Of a stretch of DNA of 49,262 bases, positions 19,386 through 29,812 are shown piece by piece. Every line of letters begins with the position of its first letter. Positions within the stretch are counted from its first letter, which is position 1. The DNA comes from Fidelibacterota bacterium (GTDB lineage: Bacteria; Fidelibacterota; Fidelibacteria; Fidelibacterales; Fidelibacteraceae), in NCBI GenBank assembly GCA_021734505.1, contig JAIPIT010000006.1, positions 1 to 49,262 on the forward strand, read 5' to 3'. A program made the position numbers and the translations under genes. The notes under the pieces were generated by a model. That model was not told where the DNA came from. It saw only the letters and a program-made list of their open reading frames with translations, and made no database searches.

Positions 19386-20384
19386 TCAATCAATGCCGAT
19401 CGCATTTCGTAGTCGTTTGACCGTTTCAGAAGCAATGGTACGGGCCTTTTCGGCACCTTCTTTTAAAATAGCGTCAATATGGGAAGGATCTTCCATGAGC
19501 ATGTCATATTTTTCTCTCATGGGTGTAAAATGGGCATCCATGATCTCGAACAGTTCCTGCTTCGCATGCCCCCAGCCCATTCCACCGGTCAGGTAACGCT
19601 CATGGGCAGATGCCTGTTCTTCTTCAGTGGCAAAGAGTTTGTACAGACTGAATATATGAGAGGTTTCAGGATTTTTGGGTTCTTCGATCTCCTGGGAGTT
19701 CGTGACGATCTTCATGACGATCTTGCGCAATTTTTTTGAAGGCAGGAACAAGGGAATAACATTGTCATAACTCTTGCTCATTTTACGTCCGTCTAGACCG
19801 ACGATGACCTGGGTCGTTTCGCTGATGACCGGTTCGGGGACCGTCAGGAGATCTTTGCCGTAAATATGGTTCAAAGACTGAGCCACATCCGCCGCGATCT
19901 CAACATGCTGTTTTTGATCTTTCCCAACAGGGACAATATTGGTATTGAACAAGAGAATGTCCGCTGCCATCAGAACAGGATAAGTGAAAAGTCCCATATT
20001 AATACCGGCGTCCGGATCGTTTCCCGCTAAAGTGTTCTCCTGAACGGACGCCTTATAAGCGTGAGCTCTGTTCATAAGTCCCTTGGAGGTAAAAGCCATC
20101 AAAATGGTTGTCAGTTCGAATGTTTCAGGTACGTCCGATTGGCGGTAAAACATCATCGTGTCCGGATCCAAACCGCATGCCATCCATGTCGCGGCCAGCT
20201 TGCGGGTCAATTCTTTTAATAATGCGGCATCTTTTATTGTATTTACCGCATGATAATCAGCAATAAAATAACGGGCATCGTAGTTCTTTGCGAGTTCAAT
20301 GGCCGGTTTGATCGCGCCAAAATAATTTCCAATATGAGGGATACCTGATGGCTTGATCCCTGTTAAACAAACTTTACGGCTCAT
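19386..20384 (-). CDS. trpS: Tryptophanyl-tRNA synthetase
   Basis: 332 aa; 'GIKPSGIPHIGNYFGAIKP' HIGH region and 'GRKMSKSYDN' KMSKS. Confidence 0.97.
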   Translation of the reverse strand: MSRKVCLTGIKPSGIPHIGNYFGAIKPAIELAKNYDARYFIADYHAVNTIKDAALLKELTRKLAATWMACGLDPDTMMFYRQSDVPETFELTTILMAFTSKGLMNRAHAYKASVQENTLAGNDPDAGINMGLFTYPVLMAADILLFNTNIVPVGKDQKQHVEIAADVAQSLNHIYGKDLLTVPEPVISETTQVIVGLDGRKMSKSYDNVIPLFLPSKKLRKIVMKIVTNSQEIEEPKNPETSHIFSLYKLFATEEEQASAHERYLTGGMGWGHAKQELFEIMDAHFTPMREKYDMLMEDPSHIDAILKEGAEKARTIASETVKRLRNAIGID

Positions 20385-21193
20385 GATCTTTCCTTTCCGA
20401 TAAGTTTATCGATTGAATAGATGCCTTCCAACATGCGATCCAGTTTTTCTGAATAATGTGGTGCTTTAGTATCAAAACTGTTAAGCTTTACTTCGCCGGA
20501 AGAATGAATAAATTCAGGTGAACGCCGCATAATCGCGACATGAGTGATGTTCCCATTTTCATTTTGGAAAAAAGCCAGATCACCGGGTTTTGCATTTTTC
20601 ATTTCTACGGGATATTTTTTCAATACTTTGATCTGTTGTGAAGCATCACGCGGAAGTTGTAAACCGGCAATAGTAAAGCACATTTGAGTAATACCGGAGC
20701 AGTCACAACCATTCTCGGTCTTACCACCCCAAAAATAAGAGCAACCCAATAATTTTCCTGCTGAACAGAGAATTATATCACGTGGATCTGTGACAGTTAA
20801 AGATTTTTGCTTGATATATCCTTTGGAACCATCCGGCATCAGGACTTCATAAATATCATCTTGTTTCTTTATGTAGGGGAAAGAAGCACCCATTGCAGCA
20901 ACGGCCTTACGGGGGTTCTTCATATCAGAATTTTCATAAATGGAGAGAAAGGGTGTGTGGATCATGAGCTTTGGCAAAGTTGAGATCATTTTTTCGAATT
21001 CGTCTTTCAAGTCCAGAGTGGAAAAATTTTGCGTCCATGCTTCATAACCATCCGGGGTGCGTAATTGGATCCAATCGCCTTTTTTTTCAAGGACATCTAC
21101 GATTTCCCACATAATTCCCTGTGTTACCAATTGGGAAGAAAAGCGGGCTTCTTCATACATGTTTGCGAAGGGAGTTTTAATGATCTTTTTCAC
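20381..21193 (-). CDS. C40 family peptidase (NlpC/P60) with SH3 domains
   Basis: 'LLGCSYFWGGKTENGCDCSGITQMCFTIAGLQLPRDASQQ', 'PGDLAFF...ITHVAIM'. Confidence 0.92.
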   Translation of the reverse strand: MKKIIKTPFANMYEEARFSSQLVTQGIMWEIVDVLEKKGDWIQLRTPDGYEAWTQNFSTLDLKDEFEKMISTLPKLMIHTPFLSIYENSDMKNPRKAVAAMGASFPYIKKQDDIYEVLMPDGSKGYIKQKSLTVTDPRDIILCSAGKLLGCSYFWGGKTENGCDCSGITQMCFTIAGLQLPRDASQQIKVLKKYPVEMKNAKPGDLAFFQNENGNITHVAIMRRSPEFIHSSGEVKLNSFDTKAPHYSEKLDRMLEGIYSIDKLIGKERS

Positions 21194-21202
21194 TTTAGCT
21201 CC

Positions 21203-22738
21203 TTAGAATAAAATTAGGTATGCAAGGCCACCCAAGAGTCCCCCCGCAACCGTATTGGATAAATTAACAATATCGTTTGTGATCATACGGTTTCCCCTGA
21301 CAAGAGGAATATTTACATTTTCACAATGATGTGTTTTTTCGGTTATCTTTTTACAGCTTGGGCATTGATATTGGGCCTGTATAGTTGCACCAAGAAAAGA
21401 ATCAACTAGTGCGCCGATCAAACCGACCCCGCTAATAACCCAAACGGCTGTCCAGGACATTTGAATTTCAGTAAAGTATTGCAATGAAATTTTTCCGGCT
21501 AGTGCTATCAGAAATGATCCCAAAAATGCGCCTGTTGTGCCAATGATTGTCAAGCCACCCGAAGTTCCCTGCGGGACATATTTCCATGTTAAAATACTTA
21601 CGGGCTTATGCGTACTGAAAGCGCCGATCTCCGTGCCCCAGGTATCTGCTGTTGCCGCGGCAATAGAACCCAGAAAGATCAAATACCAAAGGATCTCAAG
21701 ATTTGGCCAGGTCGTTGACAGGAAATGCCAGCACATAGTAGCGATCATCGCCACGCCACCGTTGGCAAACACCTGAAAAATATCGCGTTTTCCCGTTTTT
21801 TCAAAAACCGTCTCTAATTTCTTTTTGTGCTTTTTCCCTAACTTAGTCAGTAATGTTGAGCAGATAAAAAAGACAATGACTGGAATCATCCATTCCGTGC
21901 CCCCTAATCCGAAAACAACCGTTCCAAGCAGCCAGGCGCCCATCGCACCCGAAAGACTCAGGGCTTTGGCTTTATAAGCAATATAGGCTATCGCAACTGT
22001 AATGCCCATCCAGAGCATGAGATGTAACTGGAATTCAGGCACGCCATTGTATAAGGCATCTAGAATTATACCTGCACCAATTGGAACCATGAGGTTATCG
22101 GTCCCTTTATGAGAGATCGTTTCTGCGCCAGCCGAAAAGATAGCCGCAAAAAACCCAAAAGTAAGCGCCGTGATCCATGAAATAGGATCACTAAAAATGC
22201 CGCGGAATATTTTCATACTGATGACTGCGACCACAAATGAAACTAAGAACATGGCGATAGTGCCCTGCAGTGATTTTTTTTCTGTTAAGATAGTAAAAAG
22301 CAGGGGTTTTTTTCTTGATTCACCGACCCAACTGGCTACCGGATCCCCAAAGGCCATGATCAGCATTGCTGTTTGTAGGATAGCCGGGTCTTTATGCCAA
22401 AACCAACAAACCAAAATAAAGAAAGAAATTGGAAAATAAACCGTTCCATATGATATGCGATCTGTCTCATGAATGCCTTTTAACAAATTCATTTTTATGG
22501 CAATAAAATTCATTATCGTAAAGATCAATGCCACTAAAAGAACCGGATATTGTGAATCGAAAATGAAGGGAGCGACACAGACAAGACAGCCAACTAAAAT
22601 ATGAACCAATCTGCGTGTTGTATGCGGGTGAACATTAAGTTTTTTTAATAGAAAGTCTGCGAGACCAAGTATACCCACAATACCTATCGTAAAGACAAAG
22701 AATAATCCCCAATCCGTACTTAAAATAAAATCCATCAC
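21203..22738 (-). CDS. Two-part membrane protein: N-terminal phytol/dolichol-kinase-like (VTE5/SEC59-like), C-terminal DUF92 (VTE6-like)
   Basis: N-half 'TTRRLVHILVGCLVCVAPFIF', 'MAFGDPVASWVGE'; C-half 'LSLSGAMGAWLLGTVVFGLGG', 'AATADTWGTEIGAFS', 'GTSGGLTIIGTTGAFLGS' typical of DUF92. Confidence 0.82.
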   Translation of the reverse strand: MMDFILSTDWGLFFVFTIGIVGILGLADFLLKKLNVHPHTTRRLVHILVGCLVCVAPFIFDSQYPVLLVALIFTIMNFIAIKMNLLKGIHETDRISYGTVYFPISFFILVCWFWHKDPAILQTAMLIMAFGDPVASWVGESRKKPLLFTILTEKKSLQGTIAMFLVSFVVAVISMKIFRGIFSDPISWITALTFGFFAAIFSAGAETISHKGTDNLMVPIGAGIILDALYNGVPEFQLHLMLWMGITVAIAYIAYKAKALSLSGAMGAWLLGTVVFGLGGTEWMIPVIVFFICSTLLTKLGKKHKKKLETVFEKTGKRDIFQVFANGGVAMIATMCWHFLSTTWPNLEILWYLIFLGSIAAATADTWGTEIGAFSTHKPVSILTWKYVPQGTSGGLTIIGTTGAFLGSFLIALAGKISLQYFTEIQMSWTAVWVISGVGLIGALVDSFLGATIQAQYQCPSCKKITEKTHHCENVNIPLVRGNRMITNDIVNLSNTVAGGLLGGLAYLILF

Positions 22739-22940
22739 GTACCCCGAATTATGTGAGAAATATTACGAGAAAATCATCTTACTTGCAAGGCGAAATACAG
22801 AAGACATGACATATGGTCCGAAAGACACAACATATAATAGAGAATGGAGAGAAAGAAGAAAAGTGAAAGAAGCGGAGGAGTATTGCAAACATTATAAATT
22901 TGTGTGCATAAAAAAACAGAAATTTGAATTTTATCCCCAA

Positions 22941-22976
22941 CTTCCGACTTCCGACTTCCGACTCCCGACTTTCCGA
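22941..22976 (+). repeat. Heptameric tandem repeat (CTTCCGA)n
   Basis: CTTCCGA CTTCCGA CTTCCGA CTCCCGA CTTTCCG. Confidence 0.85.
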
Positions 22977-23040
22977 TATATTCCTTTGAATTGATGCAAT
23001 TTCTCGATAAAATTAAAAATATGACAGGGAGATTTTCTAA

Positions 23041-25161
23041 ATGGAAAAATCAATAATTATCGGACTAATTCAGAATATTGCAATTCTTTTATCTTTCACA
23101 TTAATCTATGATTTTTTCTGGGCCAAAGATGAAAATATAAAAAAAATATCCGGGAAAGTAATAGCAGGATTACTTATTGGTTTTATAGCCATTATTGTCA
23201 TGTATTTGCCATGGACATTAAAATCCGGTATTGTTTTTGATACCCGGTCAATACTATTATCCATTTCAGGGTTGTTCTTTGGGGCAATTCCAACCATTAT
23301 CGCGATGTCAATTGCATCAATTTTTAGATTTTCTTTAGGCGGAGACGGCATGTGGATGGGAATAGCCGTGATCATGACTTCCGGTTTTATCGGTTTGACA
23401 TGGCGCATATTTTTTCCACCAAGAAAGATCAAAAAACCTTATTATAATATCTTATTATTGGGACTTCTCGTCCATGCGGTCATGTTCCTTTGCACATTTT
23501 TGCTTCCTCACGACAGTATTCTCAGTACTATGAAATTCCTGATTTTACCACTGCTTTTTATTTATACTCCAGGTACAATGCTATTGGGAATGTTAATGTT
23601 AAAACGTTGGTCGGTCTGGCATCAGCAACGAGCTATGGAAAAAGAAGAATTACGCTATCGTACACTTTTTGAAAATGCCGGTGAAGCCATTTTAGTGTCA
23701 GAGGGAGGATATATTCGCTTTGCAAATAGGCGGCTTATGGATCTTCTTAACATTGGTTACGAGGAATTGCTATCAAAGAAATTCACTGCTTTTATTCATC
23801 CTGATGATCGTGAATTTGTTATGTCATATCATCTGAATCGCACACGAAACATTGATGTGCCAAATCGATATTCTTTCCGCGTAGTTACCGGATCGGGCGA
23901 GATCAGATGGGTAGATGTTAATTCAGTTCTCGTGGATTGGAATGATAAACCTGCCAGCTTAAGCTTTCTTAGCGATGTAACGGACAAACGAGAAGACGCG
24001 CGCCAATTGGTTATTGCAAAAAATAAAGCGGAAGAAAGTGATCGTCTTAAAACTATTTTTCTTACAAATATGAGTCATGAAGTCCGAACACCCATGAATG
24101 CAATTCTTGGTTTTTCCGATCTTCTGATTACCAGAGAATTAAATATGGAAAAACAAGAACATTATATAAATATGATTCAAACGGCAGGCAAACAGTTGTT
24201 AAGTATTATTAACGATATTGTAGATACCTCAAAATTGGAAGTGAATCAATTAAATATCAACAAGCAAGATTGTAAGTTATATGATATTTTCAATCACAGT
24301 GTTGAAGTTTTTTTAAATAATCCAATTTATCAAAATAAAAAGAATGTCAACCTAAAATTGAATTTTCCTAAAGACTACCAAAATATGATGGTTAATACGG
24401 ATTATTATCGTATTCAACAGGTAATAAGTAATTTTCTAACTAATGCAATTAAATATACGGACAGCGGGACAATAAATTTAAGCTGTGAAATTAAAGAAAG
24501 CAAAGGACATGTTAATATAATAACTCGTGTAAAAGATTCCGGTATTGGAATTCCAGATGATAAAAAACATATTGTTTTTGAACGTTTTCGTCAGGTGGAA
24601 GAAAATCAATACAGAGAAGGTGCAGGTTTGGGGTTAAGTATCTCGAAAGGCATTGTTGACTTGATGGGTGGCGAGATCGGGTTTGAATCTAAAGTGGGTA
24701 AAGGCTCAATGTTTTATTTCAAACTTAAATTAGATAAAGTAAAGGGGCATGGTATGAAAATACAAACCGAACATACAGAAACACCAAATTTTGAGAATTT
24801 ATATATAATAATCGCTGAAGACGATATGACATCTTACTATTTGTTCAAAGAGTATTTGAATGACACTAAAGCAAAAATAGCTCATGCTGCCGATGGGGAA
24901 TTATTAATGCAAATGATGGAAGAAAAAGTACCCGATCTTCTCCTCTTGGATATCAACATGCCAAAGAAAGACGGCTATACCTGTCTAAAGGAAATTCAAG
25001 AGAAGTCTTATAAGACAAAGATCATTGCTCAAACAGCCTATGCTATGGAGAATGAAAAGGAACATTGTTTAAGTTCCGGTTGTGACGGGTATGTTTCTAA
25101 GCCCATTGATCCTGAAATACTTTTTCTTGAAATTAAACAAGTGCTGAACAATAAAAAATAA
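23041..25161 (+). CDS. Hybrid sensor histidine kinase (5TM-LYT, PAS, HisKA, HATPase_c, REC)
   Basis: 'FLTNMSHEVRTPMNAILGFSDLL', 'GAGLGLSISKGIVDLMGGEIGFES', REC 'PDLLLLDINMPKKDGY'; N-terminal 5TM-LYT-like region. Confidence 0.94.
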   Translation: MEKSIIIGLIQNIAILLSFTLIYDFFWAKDENIKKISGKVIAGLLIGFIAIIVMYLPWTLKSGIVFDTRSILLSISGLFFGAIPTIIAMSIASIFRFSLGGDGMWMGIAVIMTSGFIGLTWRIFFPPRKIKKPYYNILLLGLLVHAVMFLCTFLLPHDSILSTMKFLILPLLFIYTPGTMLLGMLMLKRWSVWHQQRAMEKEELRYRTLFENAGEAILVSEGGYIRFANRRLMDLLNIGYEELLSKKFTAFIHPDDREFVMSYHLNRTRNIDVPNRYSFRVVTGSGEIRWVDVNSVLVDWNDKPASLSFLSDVTDKREDARQLVIAKNKAEESDRLKTIFLTNMSHEVRTPMNAILGFSDLLITRELNMEKQEHYINMIQTAGKQLLSIINDIVDTSKLEVNQLNINKQDCKLYDIFNHSVEVFLNNPIYQNKKNVNLKLNFPKDYQNMMVNTDYYRIQQVISNFLTNAIKYTDSGTINLSCEIKESKGHVNIITRVKDSGIGIPDDKKHIVFERFRQVEENQYREGAGLGLSISKGIVDLMGGEIGFESKVGKGSMFYFKLKLDKVKGHGMKIQTEHTETPNFENLYIIIAEDDMTSYYLFKEYLNDTKAKIAHAADGELLMQMMEEKVPDLLLLDINMPKKDGYTCLKEIQEKSYKTKIIAQTAYAMENEKEHCLSSGCDGYVSKPIDPEILFLEIKQVLNNKK

Positions 25162-25176
25162 TCGACAGGTCATAAA

Positions 25177-25464
25177 ATGAAAAAAGAGATAATCTCGGTT
25201 GATTCCAAACAAACGGCGAAAGTGATCGCAATCACAACAGCTCTATTTTCCCTGATATTTACCCTTGTGGGATTGGCTATGATCATTTTTGGGATTGTTA
25301 TGGATTCAGATGTAACAAAGTCCATGGGGTTGATCTATCTGCTCATGCCGCTATGGTATATCATTCTCGTTTATGTTTTTTCCCGTCTCCTGTATTGGGT
25401 CTATAACAAAGTAGCTGCGCGTTTTGGCGGTGTTGTGTTCGAACTTGAAGATAAAATGAACTAA
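25177..25464 (+). CDS. Small two-TM membrane protein (DUF3566-like, tentative)
   Basis: 95 aa with two TM helices, own start and tight spacing to neighbours. Confidence 0.6.
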   Translation: MKKEIISVDSKQTAKVIAITTALFSLIFTLVGLAMIIFGIVMDSDVTKSMGLIYLLMPLWYIILVYVFSRLLYWVYNKVAARFGGVVFELEDKMN

Positions 25465-25478
25465 AAATTGATATTGGA

Positions 25479-26474
25479 ATGAAAAAACAACAAGAGATCA
25501 TTTGGGCTGTGATCGGAGCAGGCAATGTCTGTGAAAAGAAAAGCATGCCTGCCATGAATTTGATACCTCACTCGCGAGTGAAAACCATAATGCGCCGAAA
25601 TGAGGAAGCATGCAGGGATTTTGCTTCTCGTCATAATATTCCCAATTGGACAATTGACAGTAATAATATATTTAACGACTCCGAGATCAATGCGGTTTAT
25701 ATTTCCACTCCACCGGATACCCATGCTTTTTATACGCTCAAAGCGGCACGGGCAGGTAAGGCCGTATATGTTGAAAAACCTATGGCTCGGGACCATTATG
25801 AATGTCTGAGCATGCTTACTGCCTGTGAAAAATCAAGTGTTCCGCTTTTTGTTGCCTACTATCGCCGTGCTCTACCGCATTTTTTGCGAATAAAGGAACT
25901 TTTAGATCAAGGAAAATTAGGATCTGTTAAATCGGTACAAATTAACTTTAATCGCAGCCCGGGAATTGACGATGTCAAAAATCCAGAAAAAATATGGAGA
26001 TTGCAACCGGGCATATCAGGGGGTGGATATTTTCATGATCTGGCTTCCCACCAACTAGACCTCATGGACTTTCTTCTTGGACCCATTATTAAAGCTGAAG
26101 GAAAAGCAAAAAACTTAGCAGGGCTTTACGAACCCGCGGATACCGTTTCAGCAGAATTTGCTTTTCAAAATGGCGTAAAGGGATCAGGTGTTTGGAATTT
26201 TGTGTCCCTGGAACAGGATGTAAAAGATGAGATTATTATTGCCGGAGATAGAGGCGAACTTCACTTTTCAACTTTCGCTCATGCCCGAATTGAAGGTGTC
26301 TTGACCGGCACGGGACTGATATCGGAAGAGATGCTACTACCGCAGCATATTCAGGAACCATTGATCAGAAAAATTGTGTCTGAATTGCGCGGTGAAGGGA
26401 AATGTCCAAGTACCGGAGAAAGTGCCGCCAGAACAAGCCGGGTAATGGATATAATCTGTTTTCATAAGAATTAA
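25479..26474 (+). CDS. Gfo/Idh/MocA family oxidoreductase
   Basis: 'WAVIGAGNVCEKKSMPAM', 'AVYISTPPDTHAFYTLKAARAGKAVYVEKPMA'. Confidence 0.93.
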   Translation: MKKQQEIIWAVIGAGNVCEKKSMPAMNLIPHSRVKTIMRRNEEACRDFASRHNIPNWTIDSNNIFNDSEINAVYISTPPDTHAFYTLKAARAGKAVYVEKPMARDHYECLSMLTACEKSSVPLFVAYYRRALPHFLRIKELLDQGKLGSVKSVQINFNRSPGIDDVKNPEKIWRLQPGISGGGYFHDLASHQLDLMDFLLGPIIKAEGKAKNLAGLYEPADTVSAEFAFQNGVKGSGVWNFVSLEQDVKDEIIIAGDRGELHFSTFAHARIEGVLTGTGLISEEMLLPQHIQEPLIRKIVSELRGEGKCPSTGESAARTSRVMDIICFHKN

Positions 26475-26504
26475 GTGAATTTCGAAGCATAAAGGAAATA
26501 AAAG

Positions 26505-27317
26505 ATGATGGAAAAACTTCTAACATATAATCCCATATTATTAGCCTTGCTTGGAACTATATTTACCTGGTTCATGACTGCCGCCGGTTCTTTTATGGTC
26601 ATATTCTTTAAGCAGATCAATCAAAAATTATTGAATTCCATGCTGGGCTTTGCGGCGGGAGTCATGATAGCAGCCTCATTTTGGTCGCTGTTGGCACCTG
26701 CCATTGATATGGCTGAAGCCAATGGGCAGAATCCATGGCTTGTAGCTGTTATCGGCTTCCTTTTGGGTGGAGCGAGTCTTTTGGGAATTGATAAATTGTT
26801 GCCCCACTTACATATGGGCTTACCAACCGAAAAAGCAGAGGGTATTAAAACATCCTGGGAACGCTCTATCCTTTTATTGCTGGCGATCACATTACACAAT
26901 ATTCCCGAAGGTCTTGCAGTGGGTGTCGCCTTTGGTGCCTTATCTCATAATCCCACTATTGGTGCATTAACCGGTGCGATCGCATTGGCCGTAGGTATTG
27001 GCTTGCAAAATTTCCCGGAAGGTGCGGCTGTATCCATCCCACTGCGGCGGGAGGGCATGTCAAGATGGAGAGCATTCAATTATGGACAATTATCAGGAGT
27101 TGTAGAACCCATTGCCGGAGTATTGGGAGCACTTTTGGTTCTAAAGGTTACATCTCTCCTTCCTTATGCACTGGCCTTTGCGGCCGGTGCAATGATCTTT
27201 GTGGTCGTGGAAGAATTAATTCCCGAGTCACAACGCGGAGATGAAACCGATTGGTCCACTATCGGCGCCATGTTAGGTTTTGCAACTATGATGTTGCTGG
27301 ATGTCGCTTTGGGGTAA
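26505..27317 (+). CDS. ZIP family metal transporter
   Basis: '[23 protein letters not shown]', '[19 protein letters not shown]'. Confidence 0.95.
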   Translation: MMEKLLTYNPILLALLGTIFTWFMTAAGSFMVIFFKQINQKLLNSMLGFAAGVMIAASFWSLLAPAIDMAEANGQNPWLVAVIGFLLGGASLLGIDKLLPHLHMGLPTEKAEGIKTSWERSILLLLAITLHNIPEGLAVGVAFGALSHNPTIGALTGAIALAVGIGLQNFPEGAAVSIPLRREGMSRWRAFNYGQLSGVVEPIAGVLGALLVLKVTSLLPYALAFAAGAMIFVVVEELIPESQRGDETDWSTIGAMLGFATMMLLDVALG

Positions 27318-27328
27318 AGGAGAAAAAA

Positions 27329-27847
27329 ATGTCTAAAAAAGAACATCACAACCGACCGGACCTTATAGGCGAACATAGCTTTGGTGATGCCGGACAGTTA
27401 ATCTCATTTATTGTTTTTACGATCATATATATATTGGATGTTTTTATTCTTAAAATATCGACCTTCCCTAACGAAATCGTTCCATTATATGTCCGCATCC
27501 CTTTAGCTGTCATTGTTTTTGTGGTCTCAGCATATCTTGTTGTAAAAAGCATATCCATTATTTTTGGAGAAAAACGCGAAAAACCGGAAGTGGTTCGCAA
27601 AGAGATCTATGGCAGAATAAGGCACCCCATGTATGTTTCCGAAATACTTTTATACTTTGGTTTGCTTTGTTTAAATATTTCCCTTATAACTGTAGGAGTT
27701 TGGATACTGATCATTGTATTTCTCTACGCTATTTGTCGATACGAAGAAAAAATATTGATTGAATATTTTGGTAATGATTATATAGCTTACATGAAAGAAG
27801 TTCCCATGTGGATACCACGTTTAAGAAAGAAGAAAAATAATGCTTAA
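27329..27847 (+). CDS. Isoprenylcysteine carboxyl methyltransferase family protein
   Basis: 'VRKEIYGRIRHPMYVSEILLYFGLLCLN', 'YEEKILIEYFGNDYIAYMKEVPMWIPRL'. Confidence 0.87.
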   Translation: MSKKEHHNRPDLIGEHSFGDAGQLISFIVFTIIYILDVFILKISTFPNEIVPLYVRIPLAVIVFVVSAYLVVKSISIIFGEKREKPEVVRKEIYGRIRHPMYVSEILLYFGLLCLNISLITVGVWILIIVFLYAICRYEEKILIEYFGNDYIAYMKEVPMWIPRLRKKKNNA

Positions 27848-28499
27848 GATATCGATCATTTATGATAATACAACTTACCAAAAAAATCTGATAGCGGATT
27901 GGGGCTTTGCGGCCTATATCGAAACGGATGAAAAACATATTCTTTTTGATGCCGGTTCCGATGGCACTATTCTTTTGGAAAATATGAGAAAAATGGGGCT
28001 GGATCCCAAAAAAGTTGATACCGTATTTATTTCTCACCCTCATTTTGATCATACCGGCGGACTTGCCGCATTTTTGCATGAAAACCCCGATGTGGACGTT
28101 TATGTACCAGCATCGCTTCGCGGAGTAAGAAGAGCAAAAAAAGTCATTCATGTTGATGAAGCAATTGAACTGACGGATACGATATTTTCAACAGGTGAGT
28201 TACAGCAGATCGAACAATCCCTGATCATCAAAACGCCGCAAGATCTTGTGGTTCTTGCGGGATGTTCGCATCCCGGATTGGAAAACATCCTGAAAGTGGC
28301 ACGTGAACTCGGCAATATCCATATGACTATTGGCGGATTTCATGGCTTCGATCAATTTGATGTATTAAAGGATGTCGATCTTGTTTGTCCGACACATTGC
28401 ACCCAACATATTAAAAAGATCCATGACCTTTATCCCGAAAAATTTATTCAAGGTGGAGCCGGACGCCGAATAGAGATCCCCTATAAGGAAAATGAATGA
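27840..28499 (+). CDS. MBL fold metallo-hydrolase (dihydropterin-methyl-RFA-P synthase-like)
   Basis: 'DTVFISHPHFDHTGGLAAFLHENPDVDVYVP', 'VVLAGCSHPGLENILKVA', 'IGGFHGF', 'PTHCT'. Confidence 0.9.
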   Translation: MLKISIIYDNTTYQKNLIADWGFAAYIETDEKHILFDAGSDGTILLENMRKMGLDPKKVDTVFISHPHFDHTGGLAAFLHENPDVDVYVPASLRGVRRAKKVIHVDEAIELTDTIFSTGELQQIEQSLIIKTPQDLVVLAGCSHPGLENILKVARELGNIHMTIGGFHGFDQFDVLKDVDLVCPTHCTQHIKKIHDLYPEKFIQGGAGRRIEIPYKENE

Positions 28500-29356
28500 A
28501 AACCTATCTCCAGTGTATTCCCTGTTTTGTAAAACAAGCCCTCAGGGCAGGTTATCTGTCCACCAACAATGAGCATGAGATCAAGGCATTAATGGATCGT
28601 ATCGGATGCAGGATCAAAGATATTACCCTGGATCAAACACCACCGGAAATGGGATTGATCATTTATGACGAGATCCATAAGATCACGGGTATAGACGATC
28701 TTTACAAGAATGAAAAAAAAGCACACATCAAAGAAGCAAAGCGCTTATATCCCATGCTTAAGAAGAGATTGCAATCAGCCGATGATACGCTGTTGATGGC
28801 AGTGCGAATTGCAATTGCCGGTAATGTTATGGATCTTGGAATGGAGAAGAAATTCCATATAGAAAATGATCTTGAACATATTCTTGAAAGAGATTTTGCA
28901 ATCTGTGATTTGATGGATTTTAGGGAAAAATTGGATCAAGCGGAACATATACTTTATCTTGGTGATAATGCCGGCGAATCTGTATTTGACAAGATCCTGA
29001 TCGAGGCGATGGCAAAACCCGTGACCTATGTTGTGCGTGGCAGAGCCATTATCAATGATGTGACGGAAGAAGATGCCATTGATTCCGGACTGGATGAAGT
29101 TGCCGAGATCATTTCTTCCGGCTCACCGGCACCGGCTACGATATTAGATCTATGTAATGAGGATTTTTTAAAAAGATTTAAACAAGCGGATATGATCATC
29201 AGTAAAGGACAGGGTAATTATGAAGGTCTCTCCGAAACGGATCGTCCCGTATTTTTTCTTCTTAAAGCCAAATGCCCTGTGATAGCAGCTGATATTGGCG
29301 TAAAAGAAGATGATATCGTATTGCTATCGGTCCAAAAAACACCTATGGAGAAATAA
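28496..29356 (+). CDS. DUF89 / ARMT1-like metal-dependent phosphatase family protein
   Basis: 'CIPCFVKQALRAG', 'LGDNAGESVFDKILIEAM', 'MIISKGQGNYEGLSE'. Confidence 0.9.
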   Translation: MKTYLQCIPCFVKQALRAGYLSTNNEHEIKALMDRIGCRIKDITLDQTPPEMGLIIYDEIHKITGIDDLYKNEKKAHIKEAKRLYPMLKKRLQSADDTLLMAVRIAIAGNVMDLGMEKKFHIENDLEHILERDFAICDLMDFREKLDQAEHILYLGDNAGESVFDKILIEAMAKPVTYVVRGRAIINDVTEEDAIDSGLDEVAEIISSGSPAPATILDLCNEDFLKRFKQADMIISKGQGNYEGLSETDRPVFFLLKAKCPVIAADIGVKEDDIVLLSVQKTPMEK

Positions 29357-29360
29357 GCTT

Positions 29361-29807
29361 ATGAAAAAAACCAAAATTGGAATTATTATTTGTCACCGTT
29401 ATCATTCTTGTGCCGGAGGAAAATGCTTTAGAGCCTTACGTGAACGCGAAGGTGCCTTTAAACGTTATTCCAAAGTAGAAGATGTGGAAATTGTGGGATA
29501 TACTTCTTGTGGAGGATGCCCCGGAGGCAATGTTGAATATACACCCGAAGAAATGATCAAAAACGGAGCGGAGGTCATTCACCTTGCAACCGGACTGGTT
29601 GTGGGTTATCCGCCGTGTCCCCGGATCGATCAGTTTAAAAAATATATTGAAACGAGATATCATATTCCCGTTGTGATCGGCACGCACCCAATTCCCGAAA
29701 AATATCAATTGGTCCACGATGAATTGGGCACCTGGAAAAGCGATCATTGGCAAGAAATGCTGTCATCCCTTAAGGATCCCATAGAAATAAGAAAAGCATA
29801 CGATTAA
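29361..29807 (+). CDS. CGGC domain-containing protein
   Basis: 'IGIIICHRYHSCAGGKCFRAL', 'GYTSCGGCPGGNVEY'; start trimmed to ATG at 29361. Confidence 0.88.
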   Translation: MKKTKIGIIICHRYHSCAGGKCFRALREREGAFKRYSKVEDVEIVGYTSCGGCPGGNVEYTPEEMIKNGAEVIHLATGLVVGYPPCPRIDQFKKYIETRYHIPVVIGTHPIPEKYQLVHDELGTWKSDHWQEMLSSLKDPIEIRKAYD

Positions 29808-29812
29808 AAATT

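Noticed and set aside
22806-22994. 62-aa ORF ending ...LPTSDFRLPTFRYIPLN
   Set aside because: The C-terminus is the translated CTTCCGA heptamer array; no homology features. Treated as spurious.
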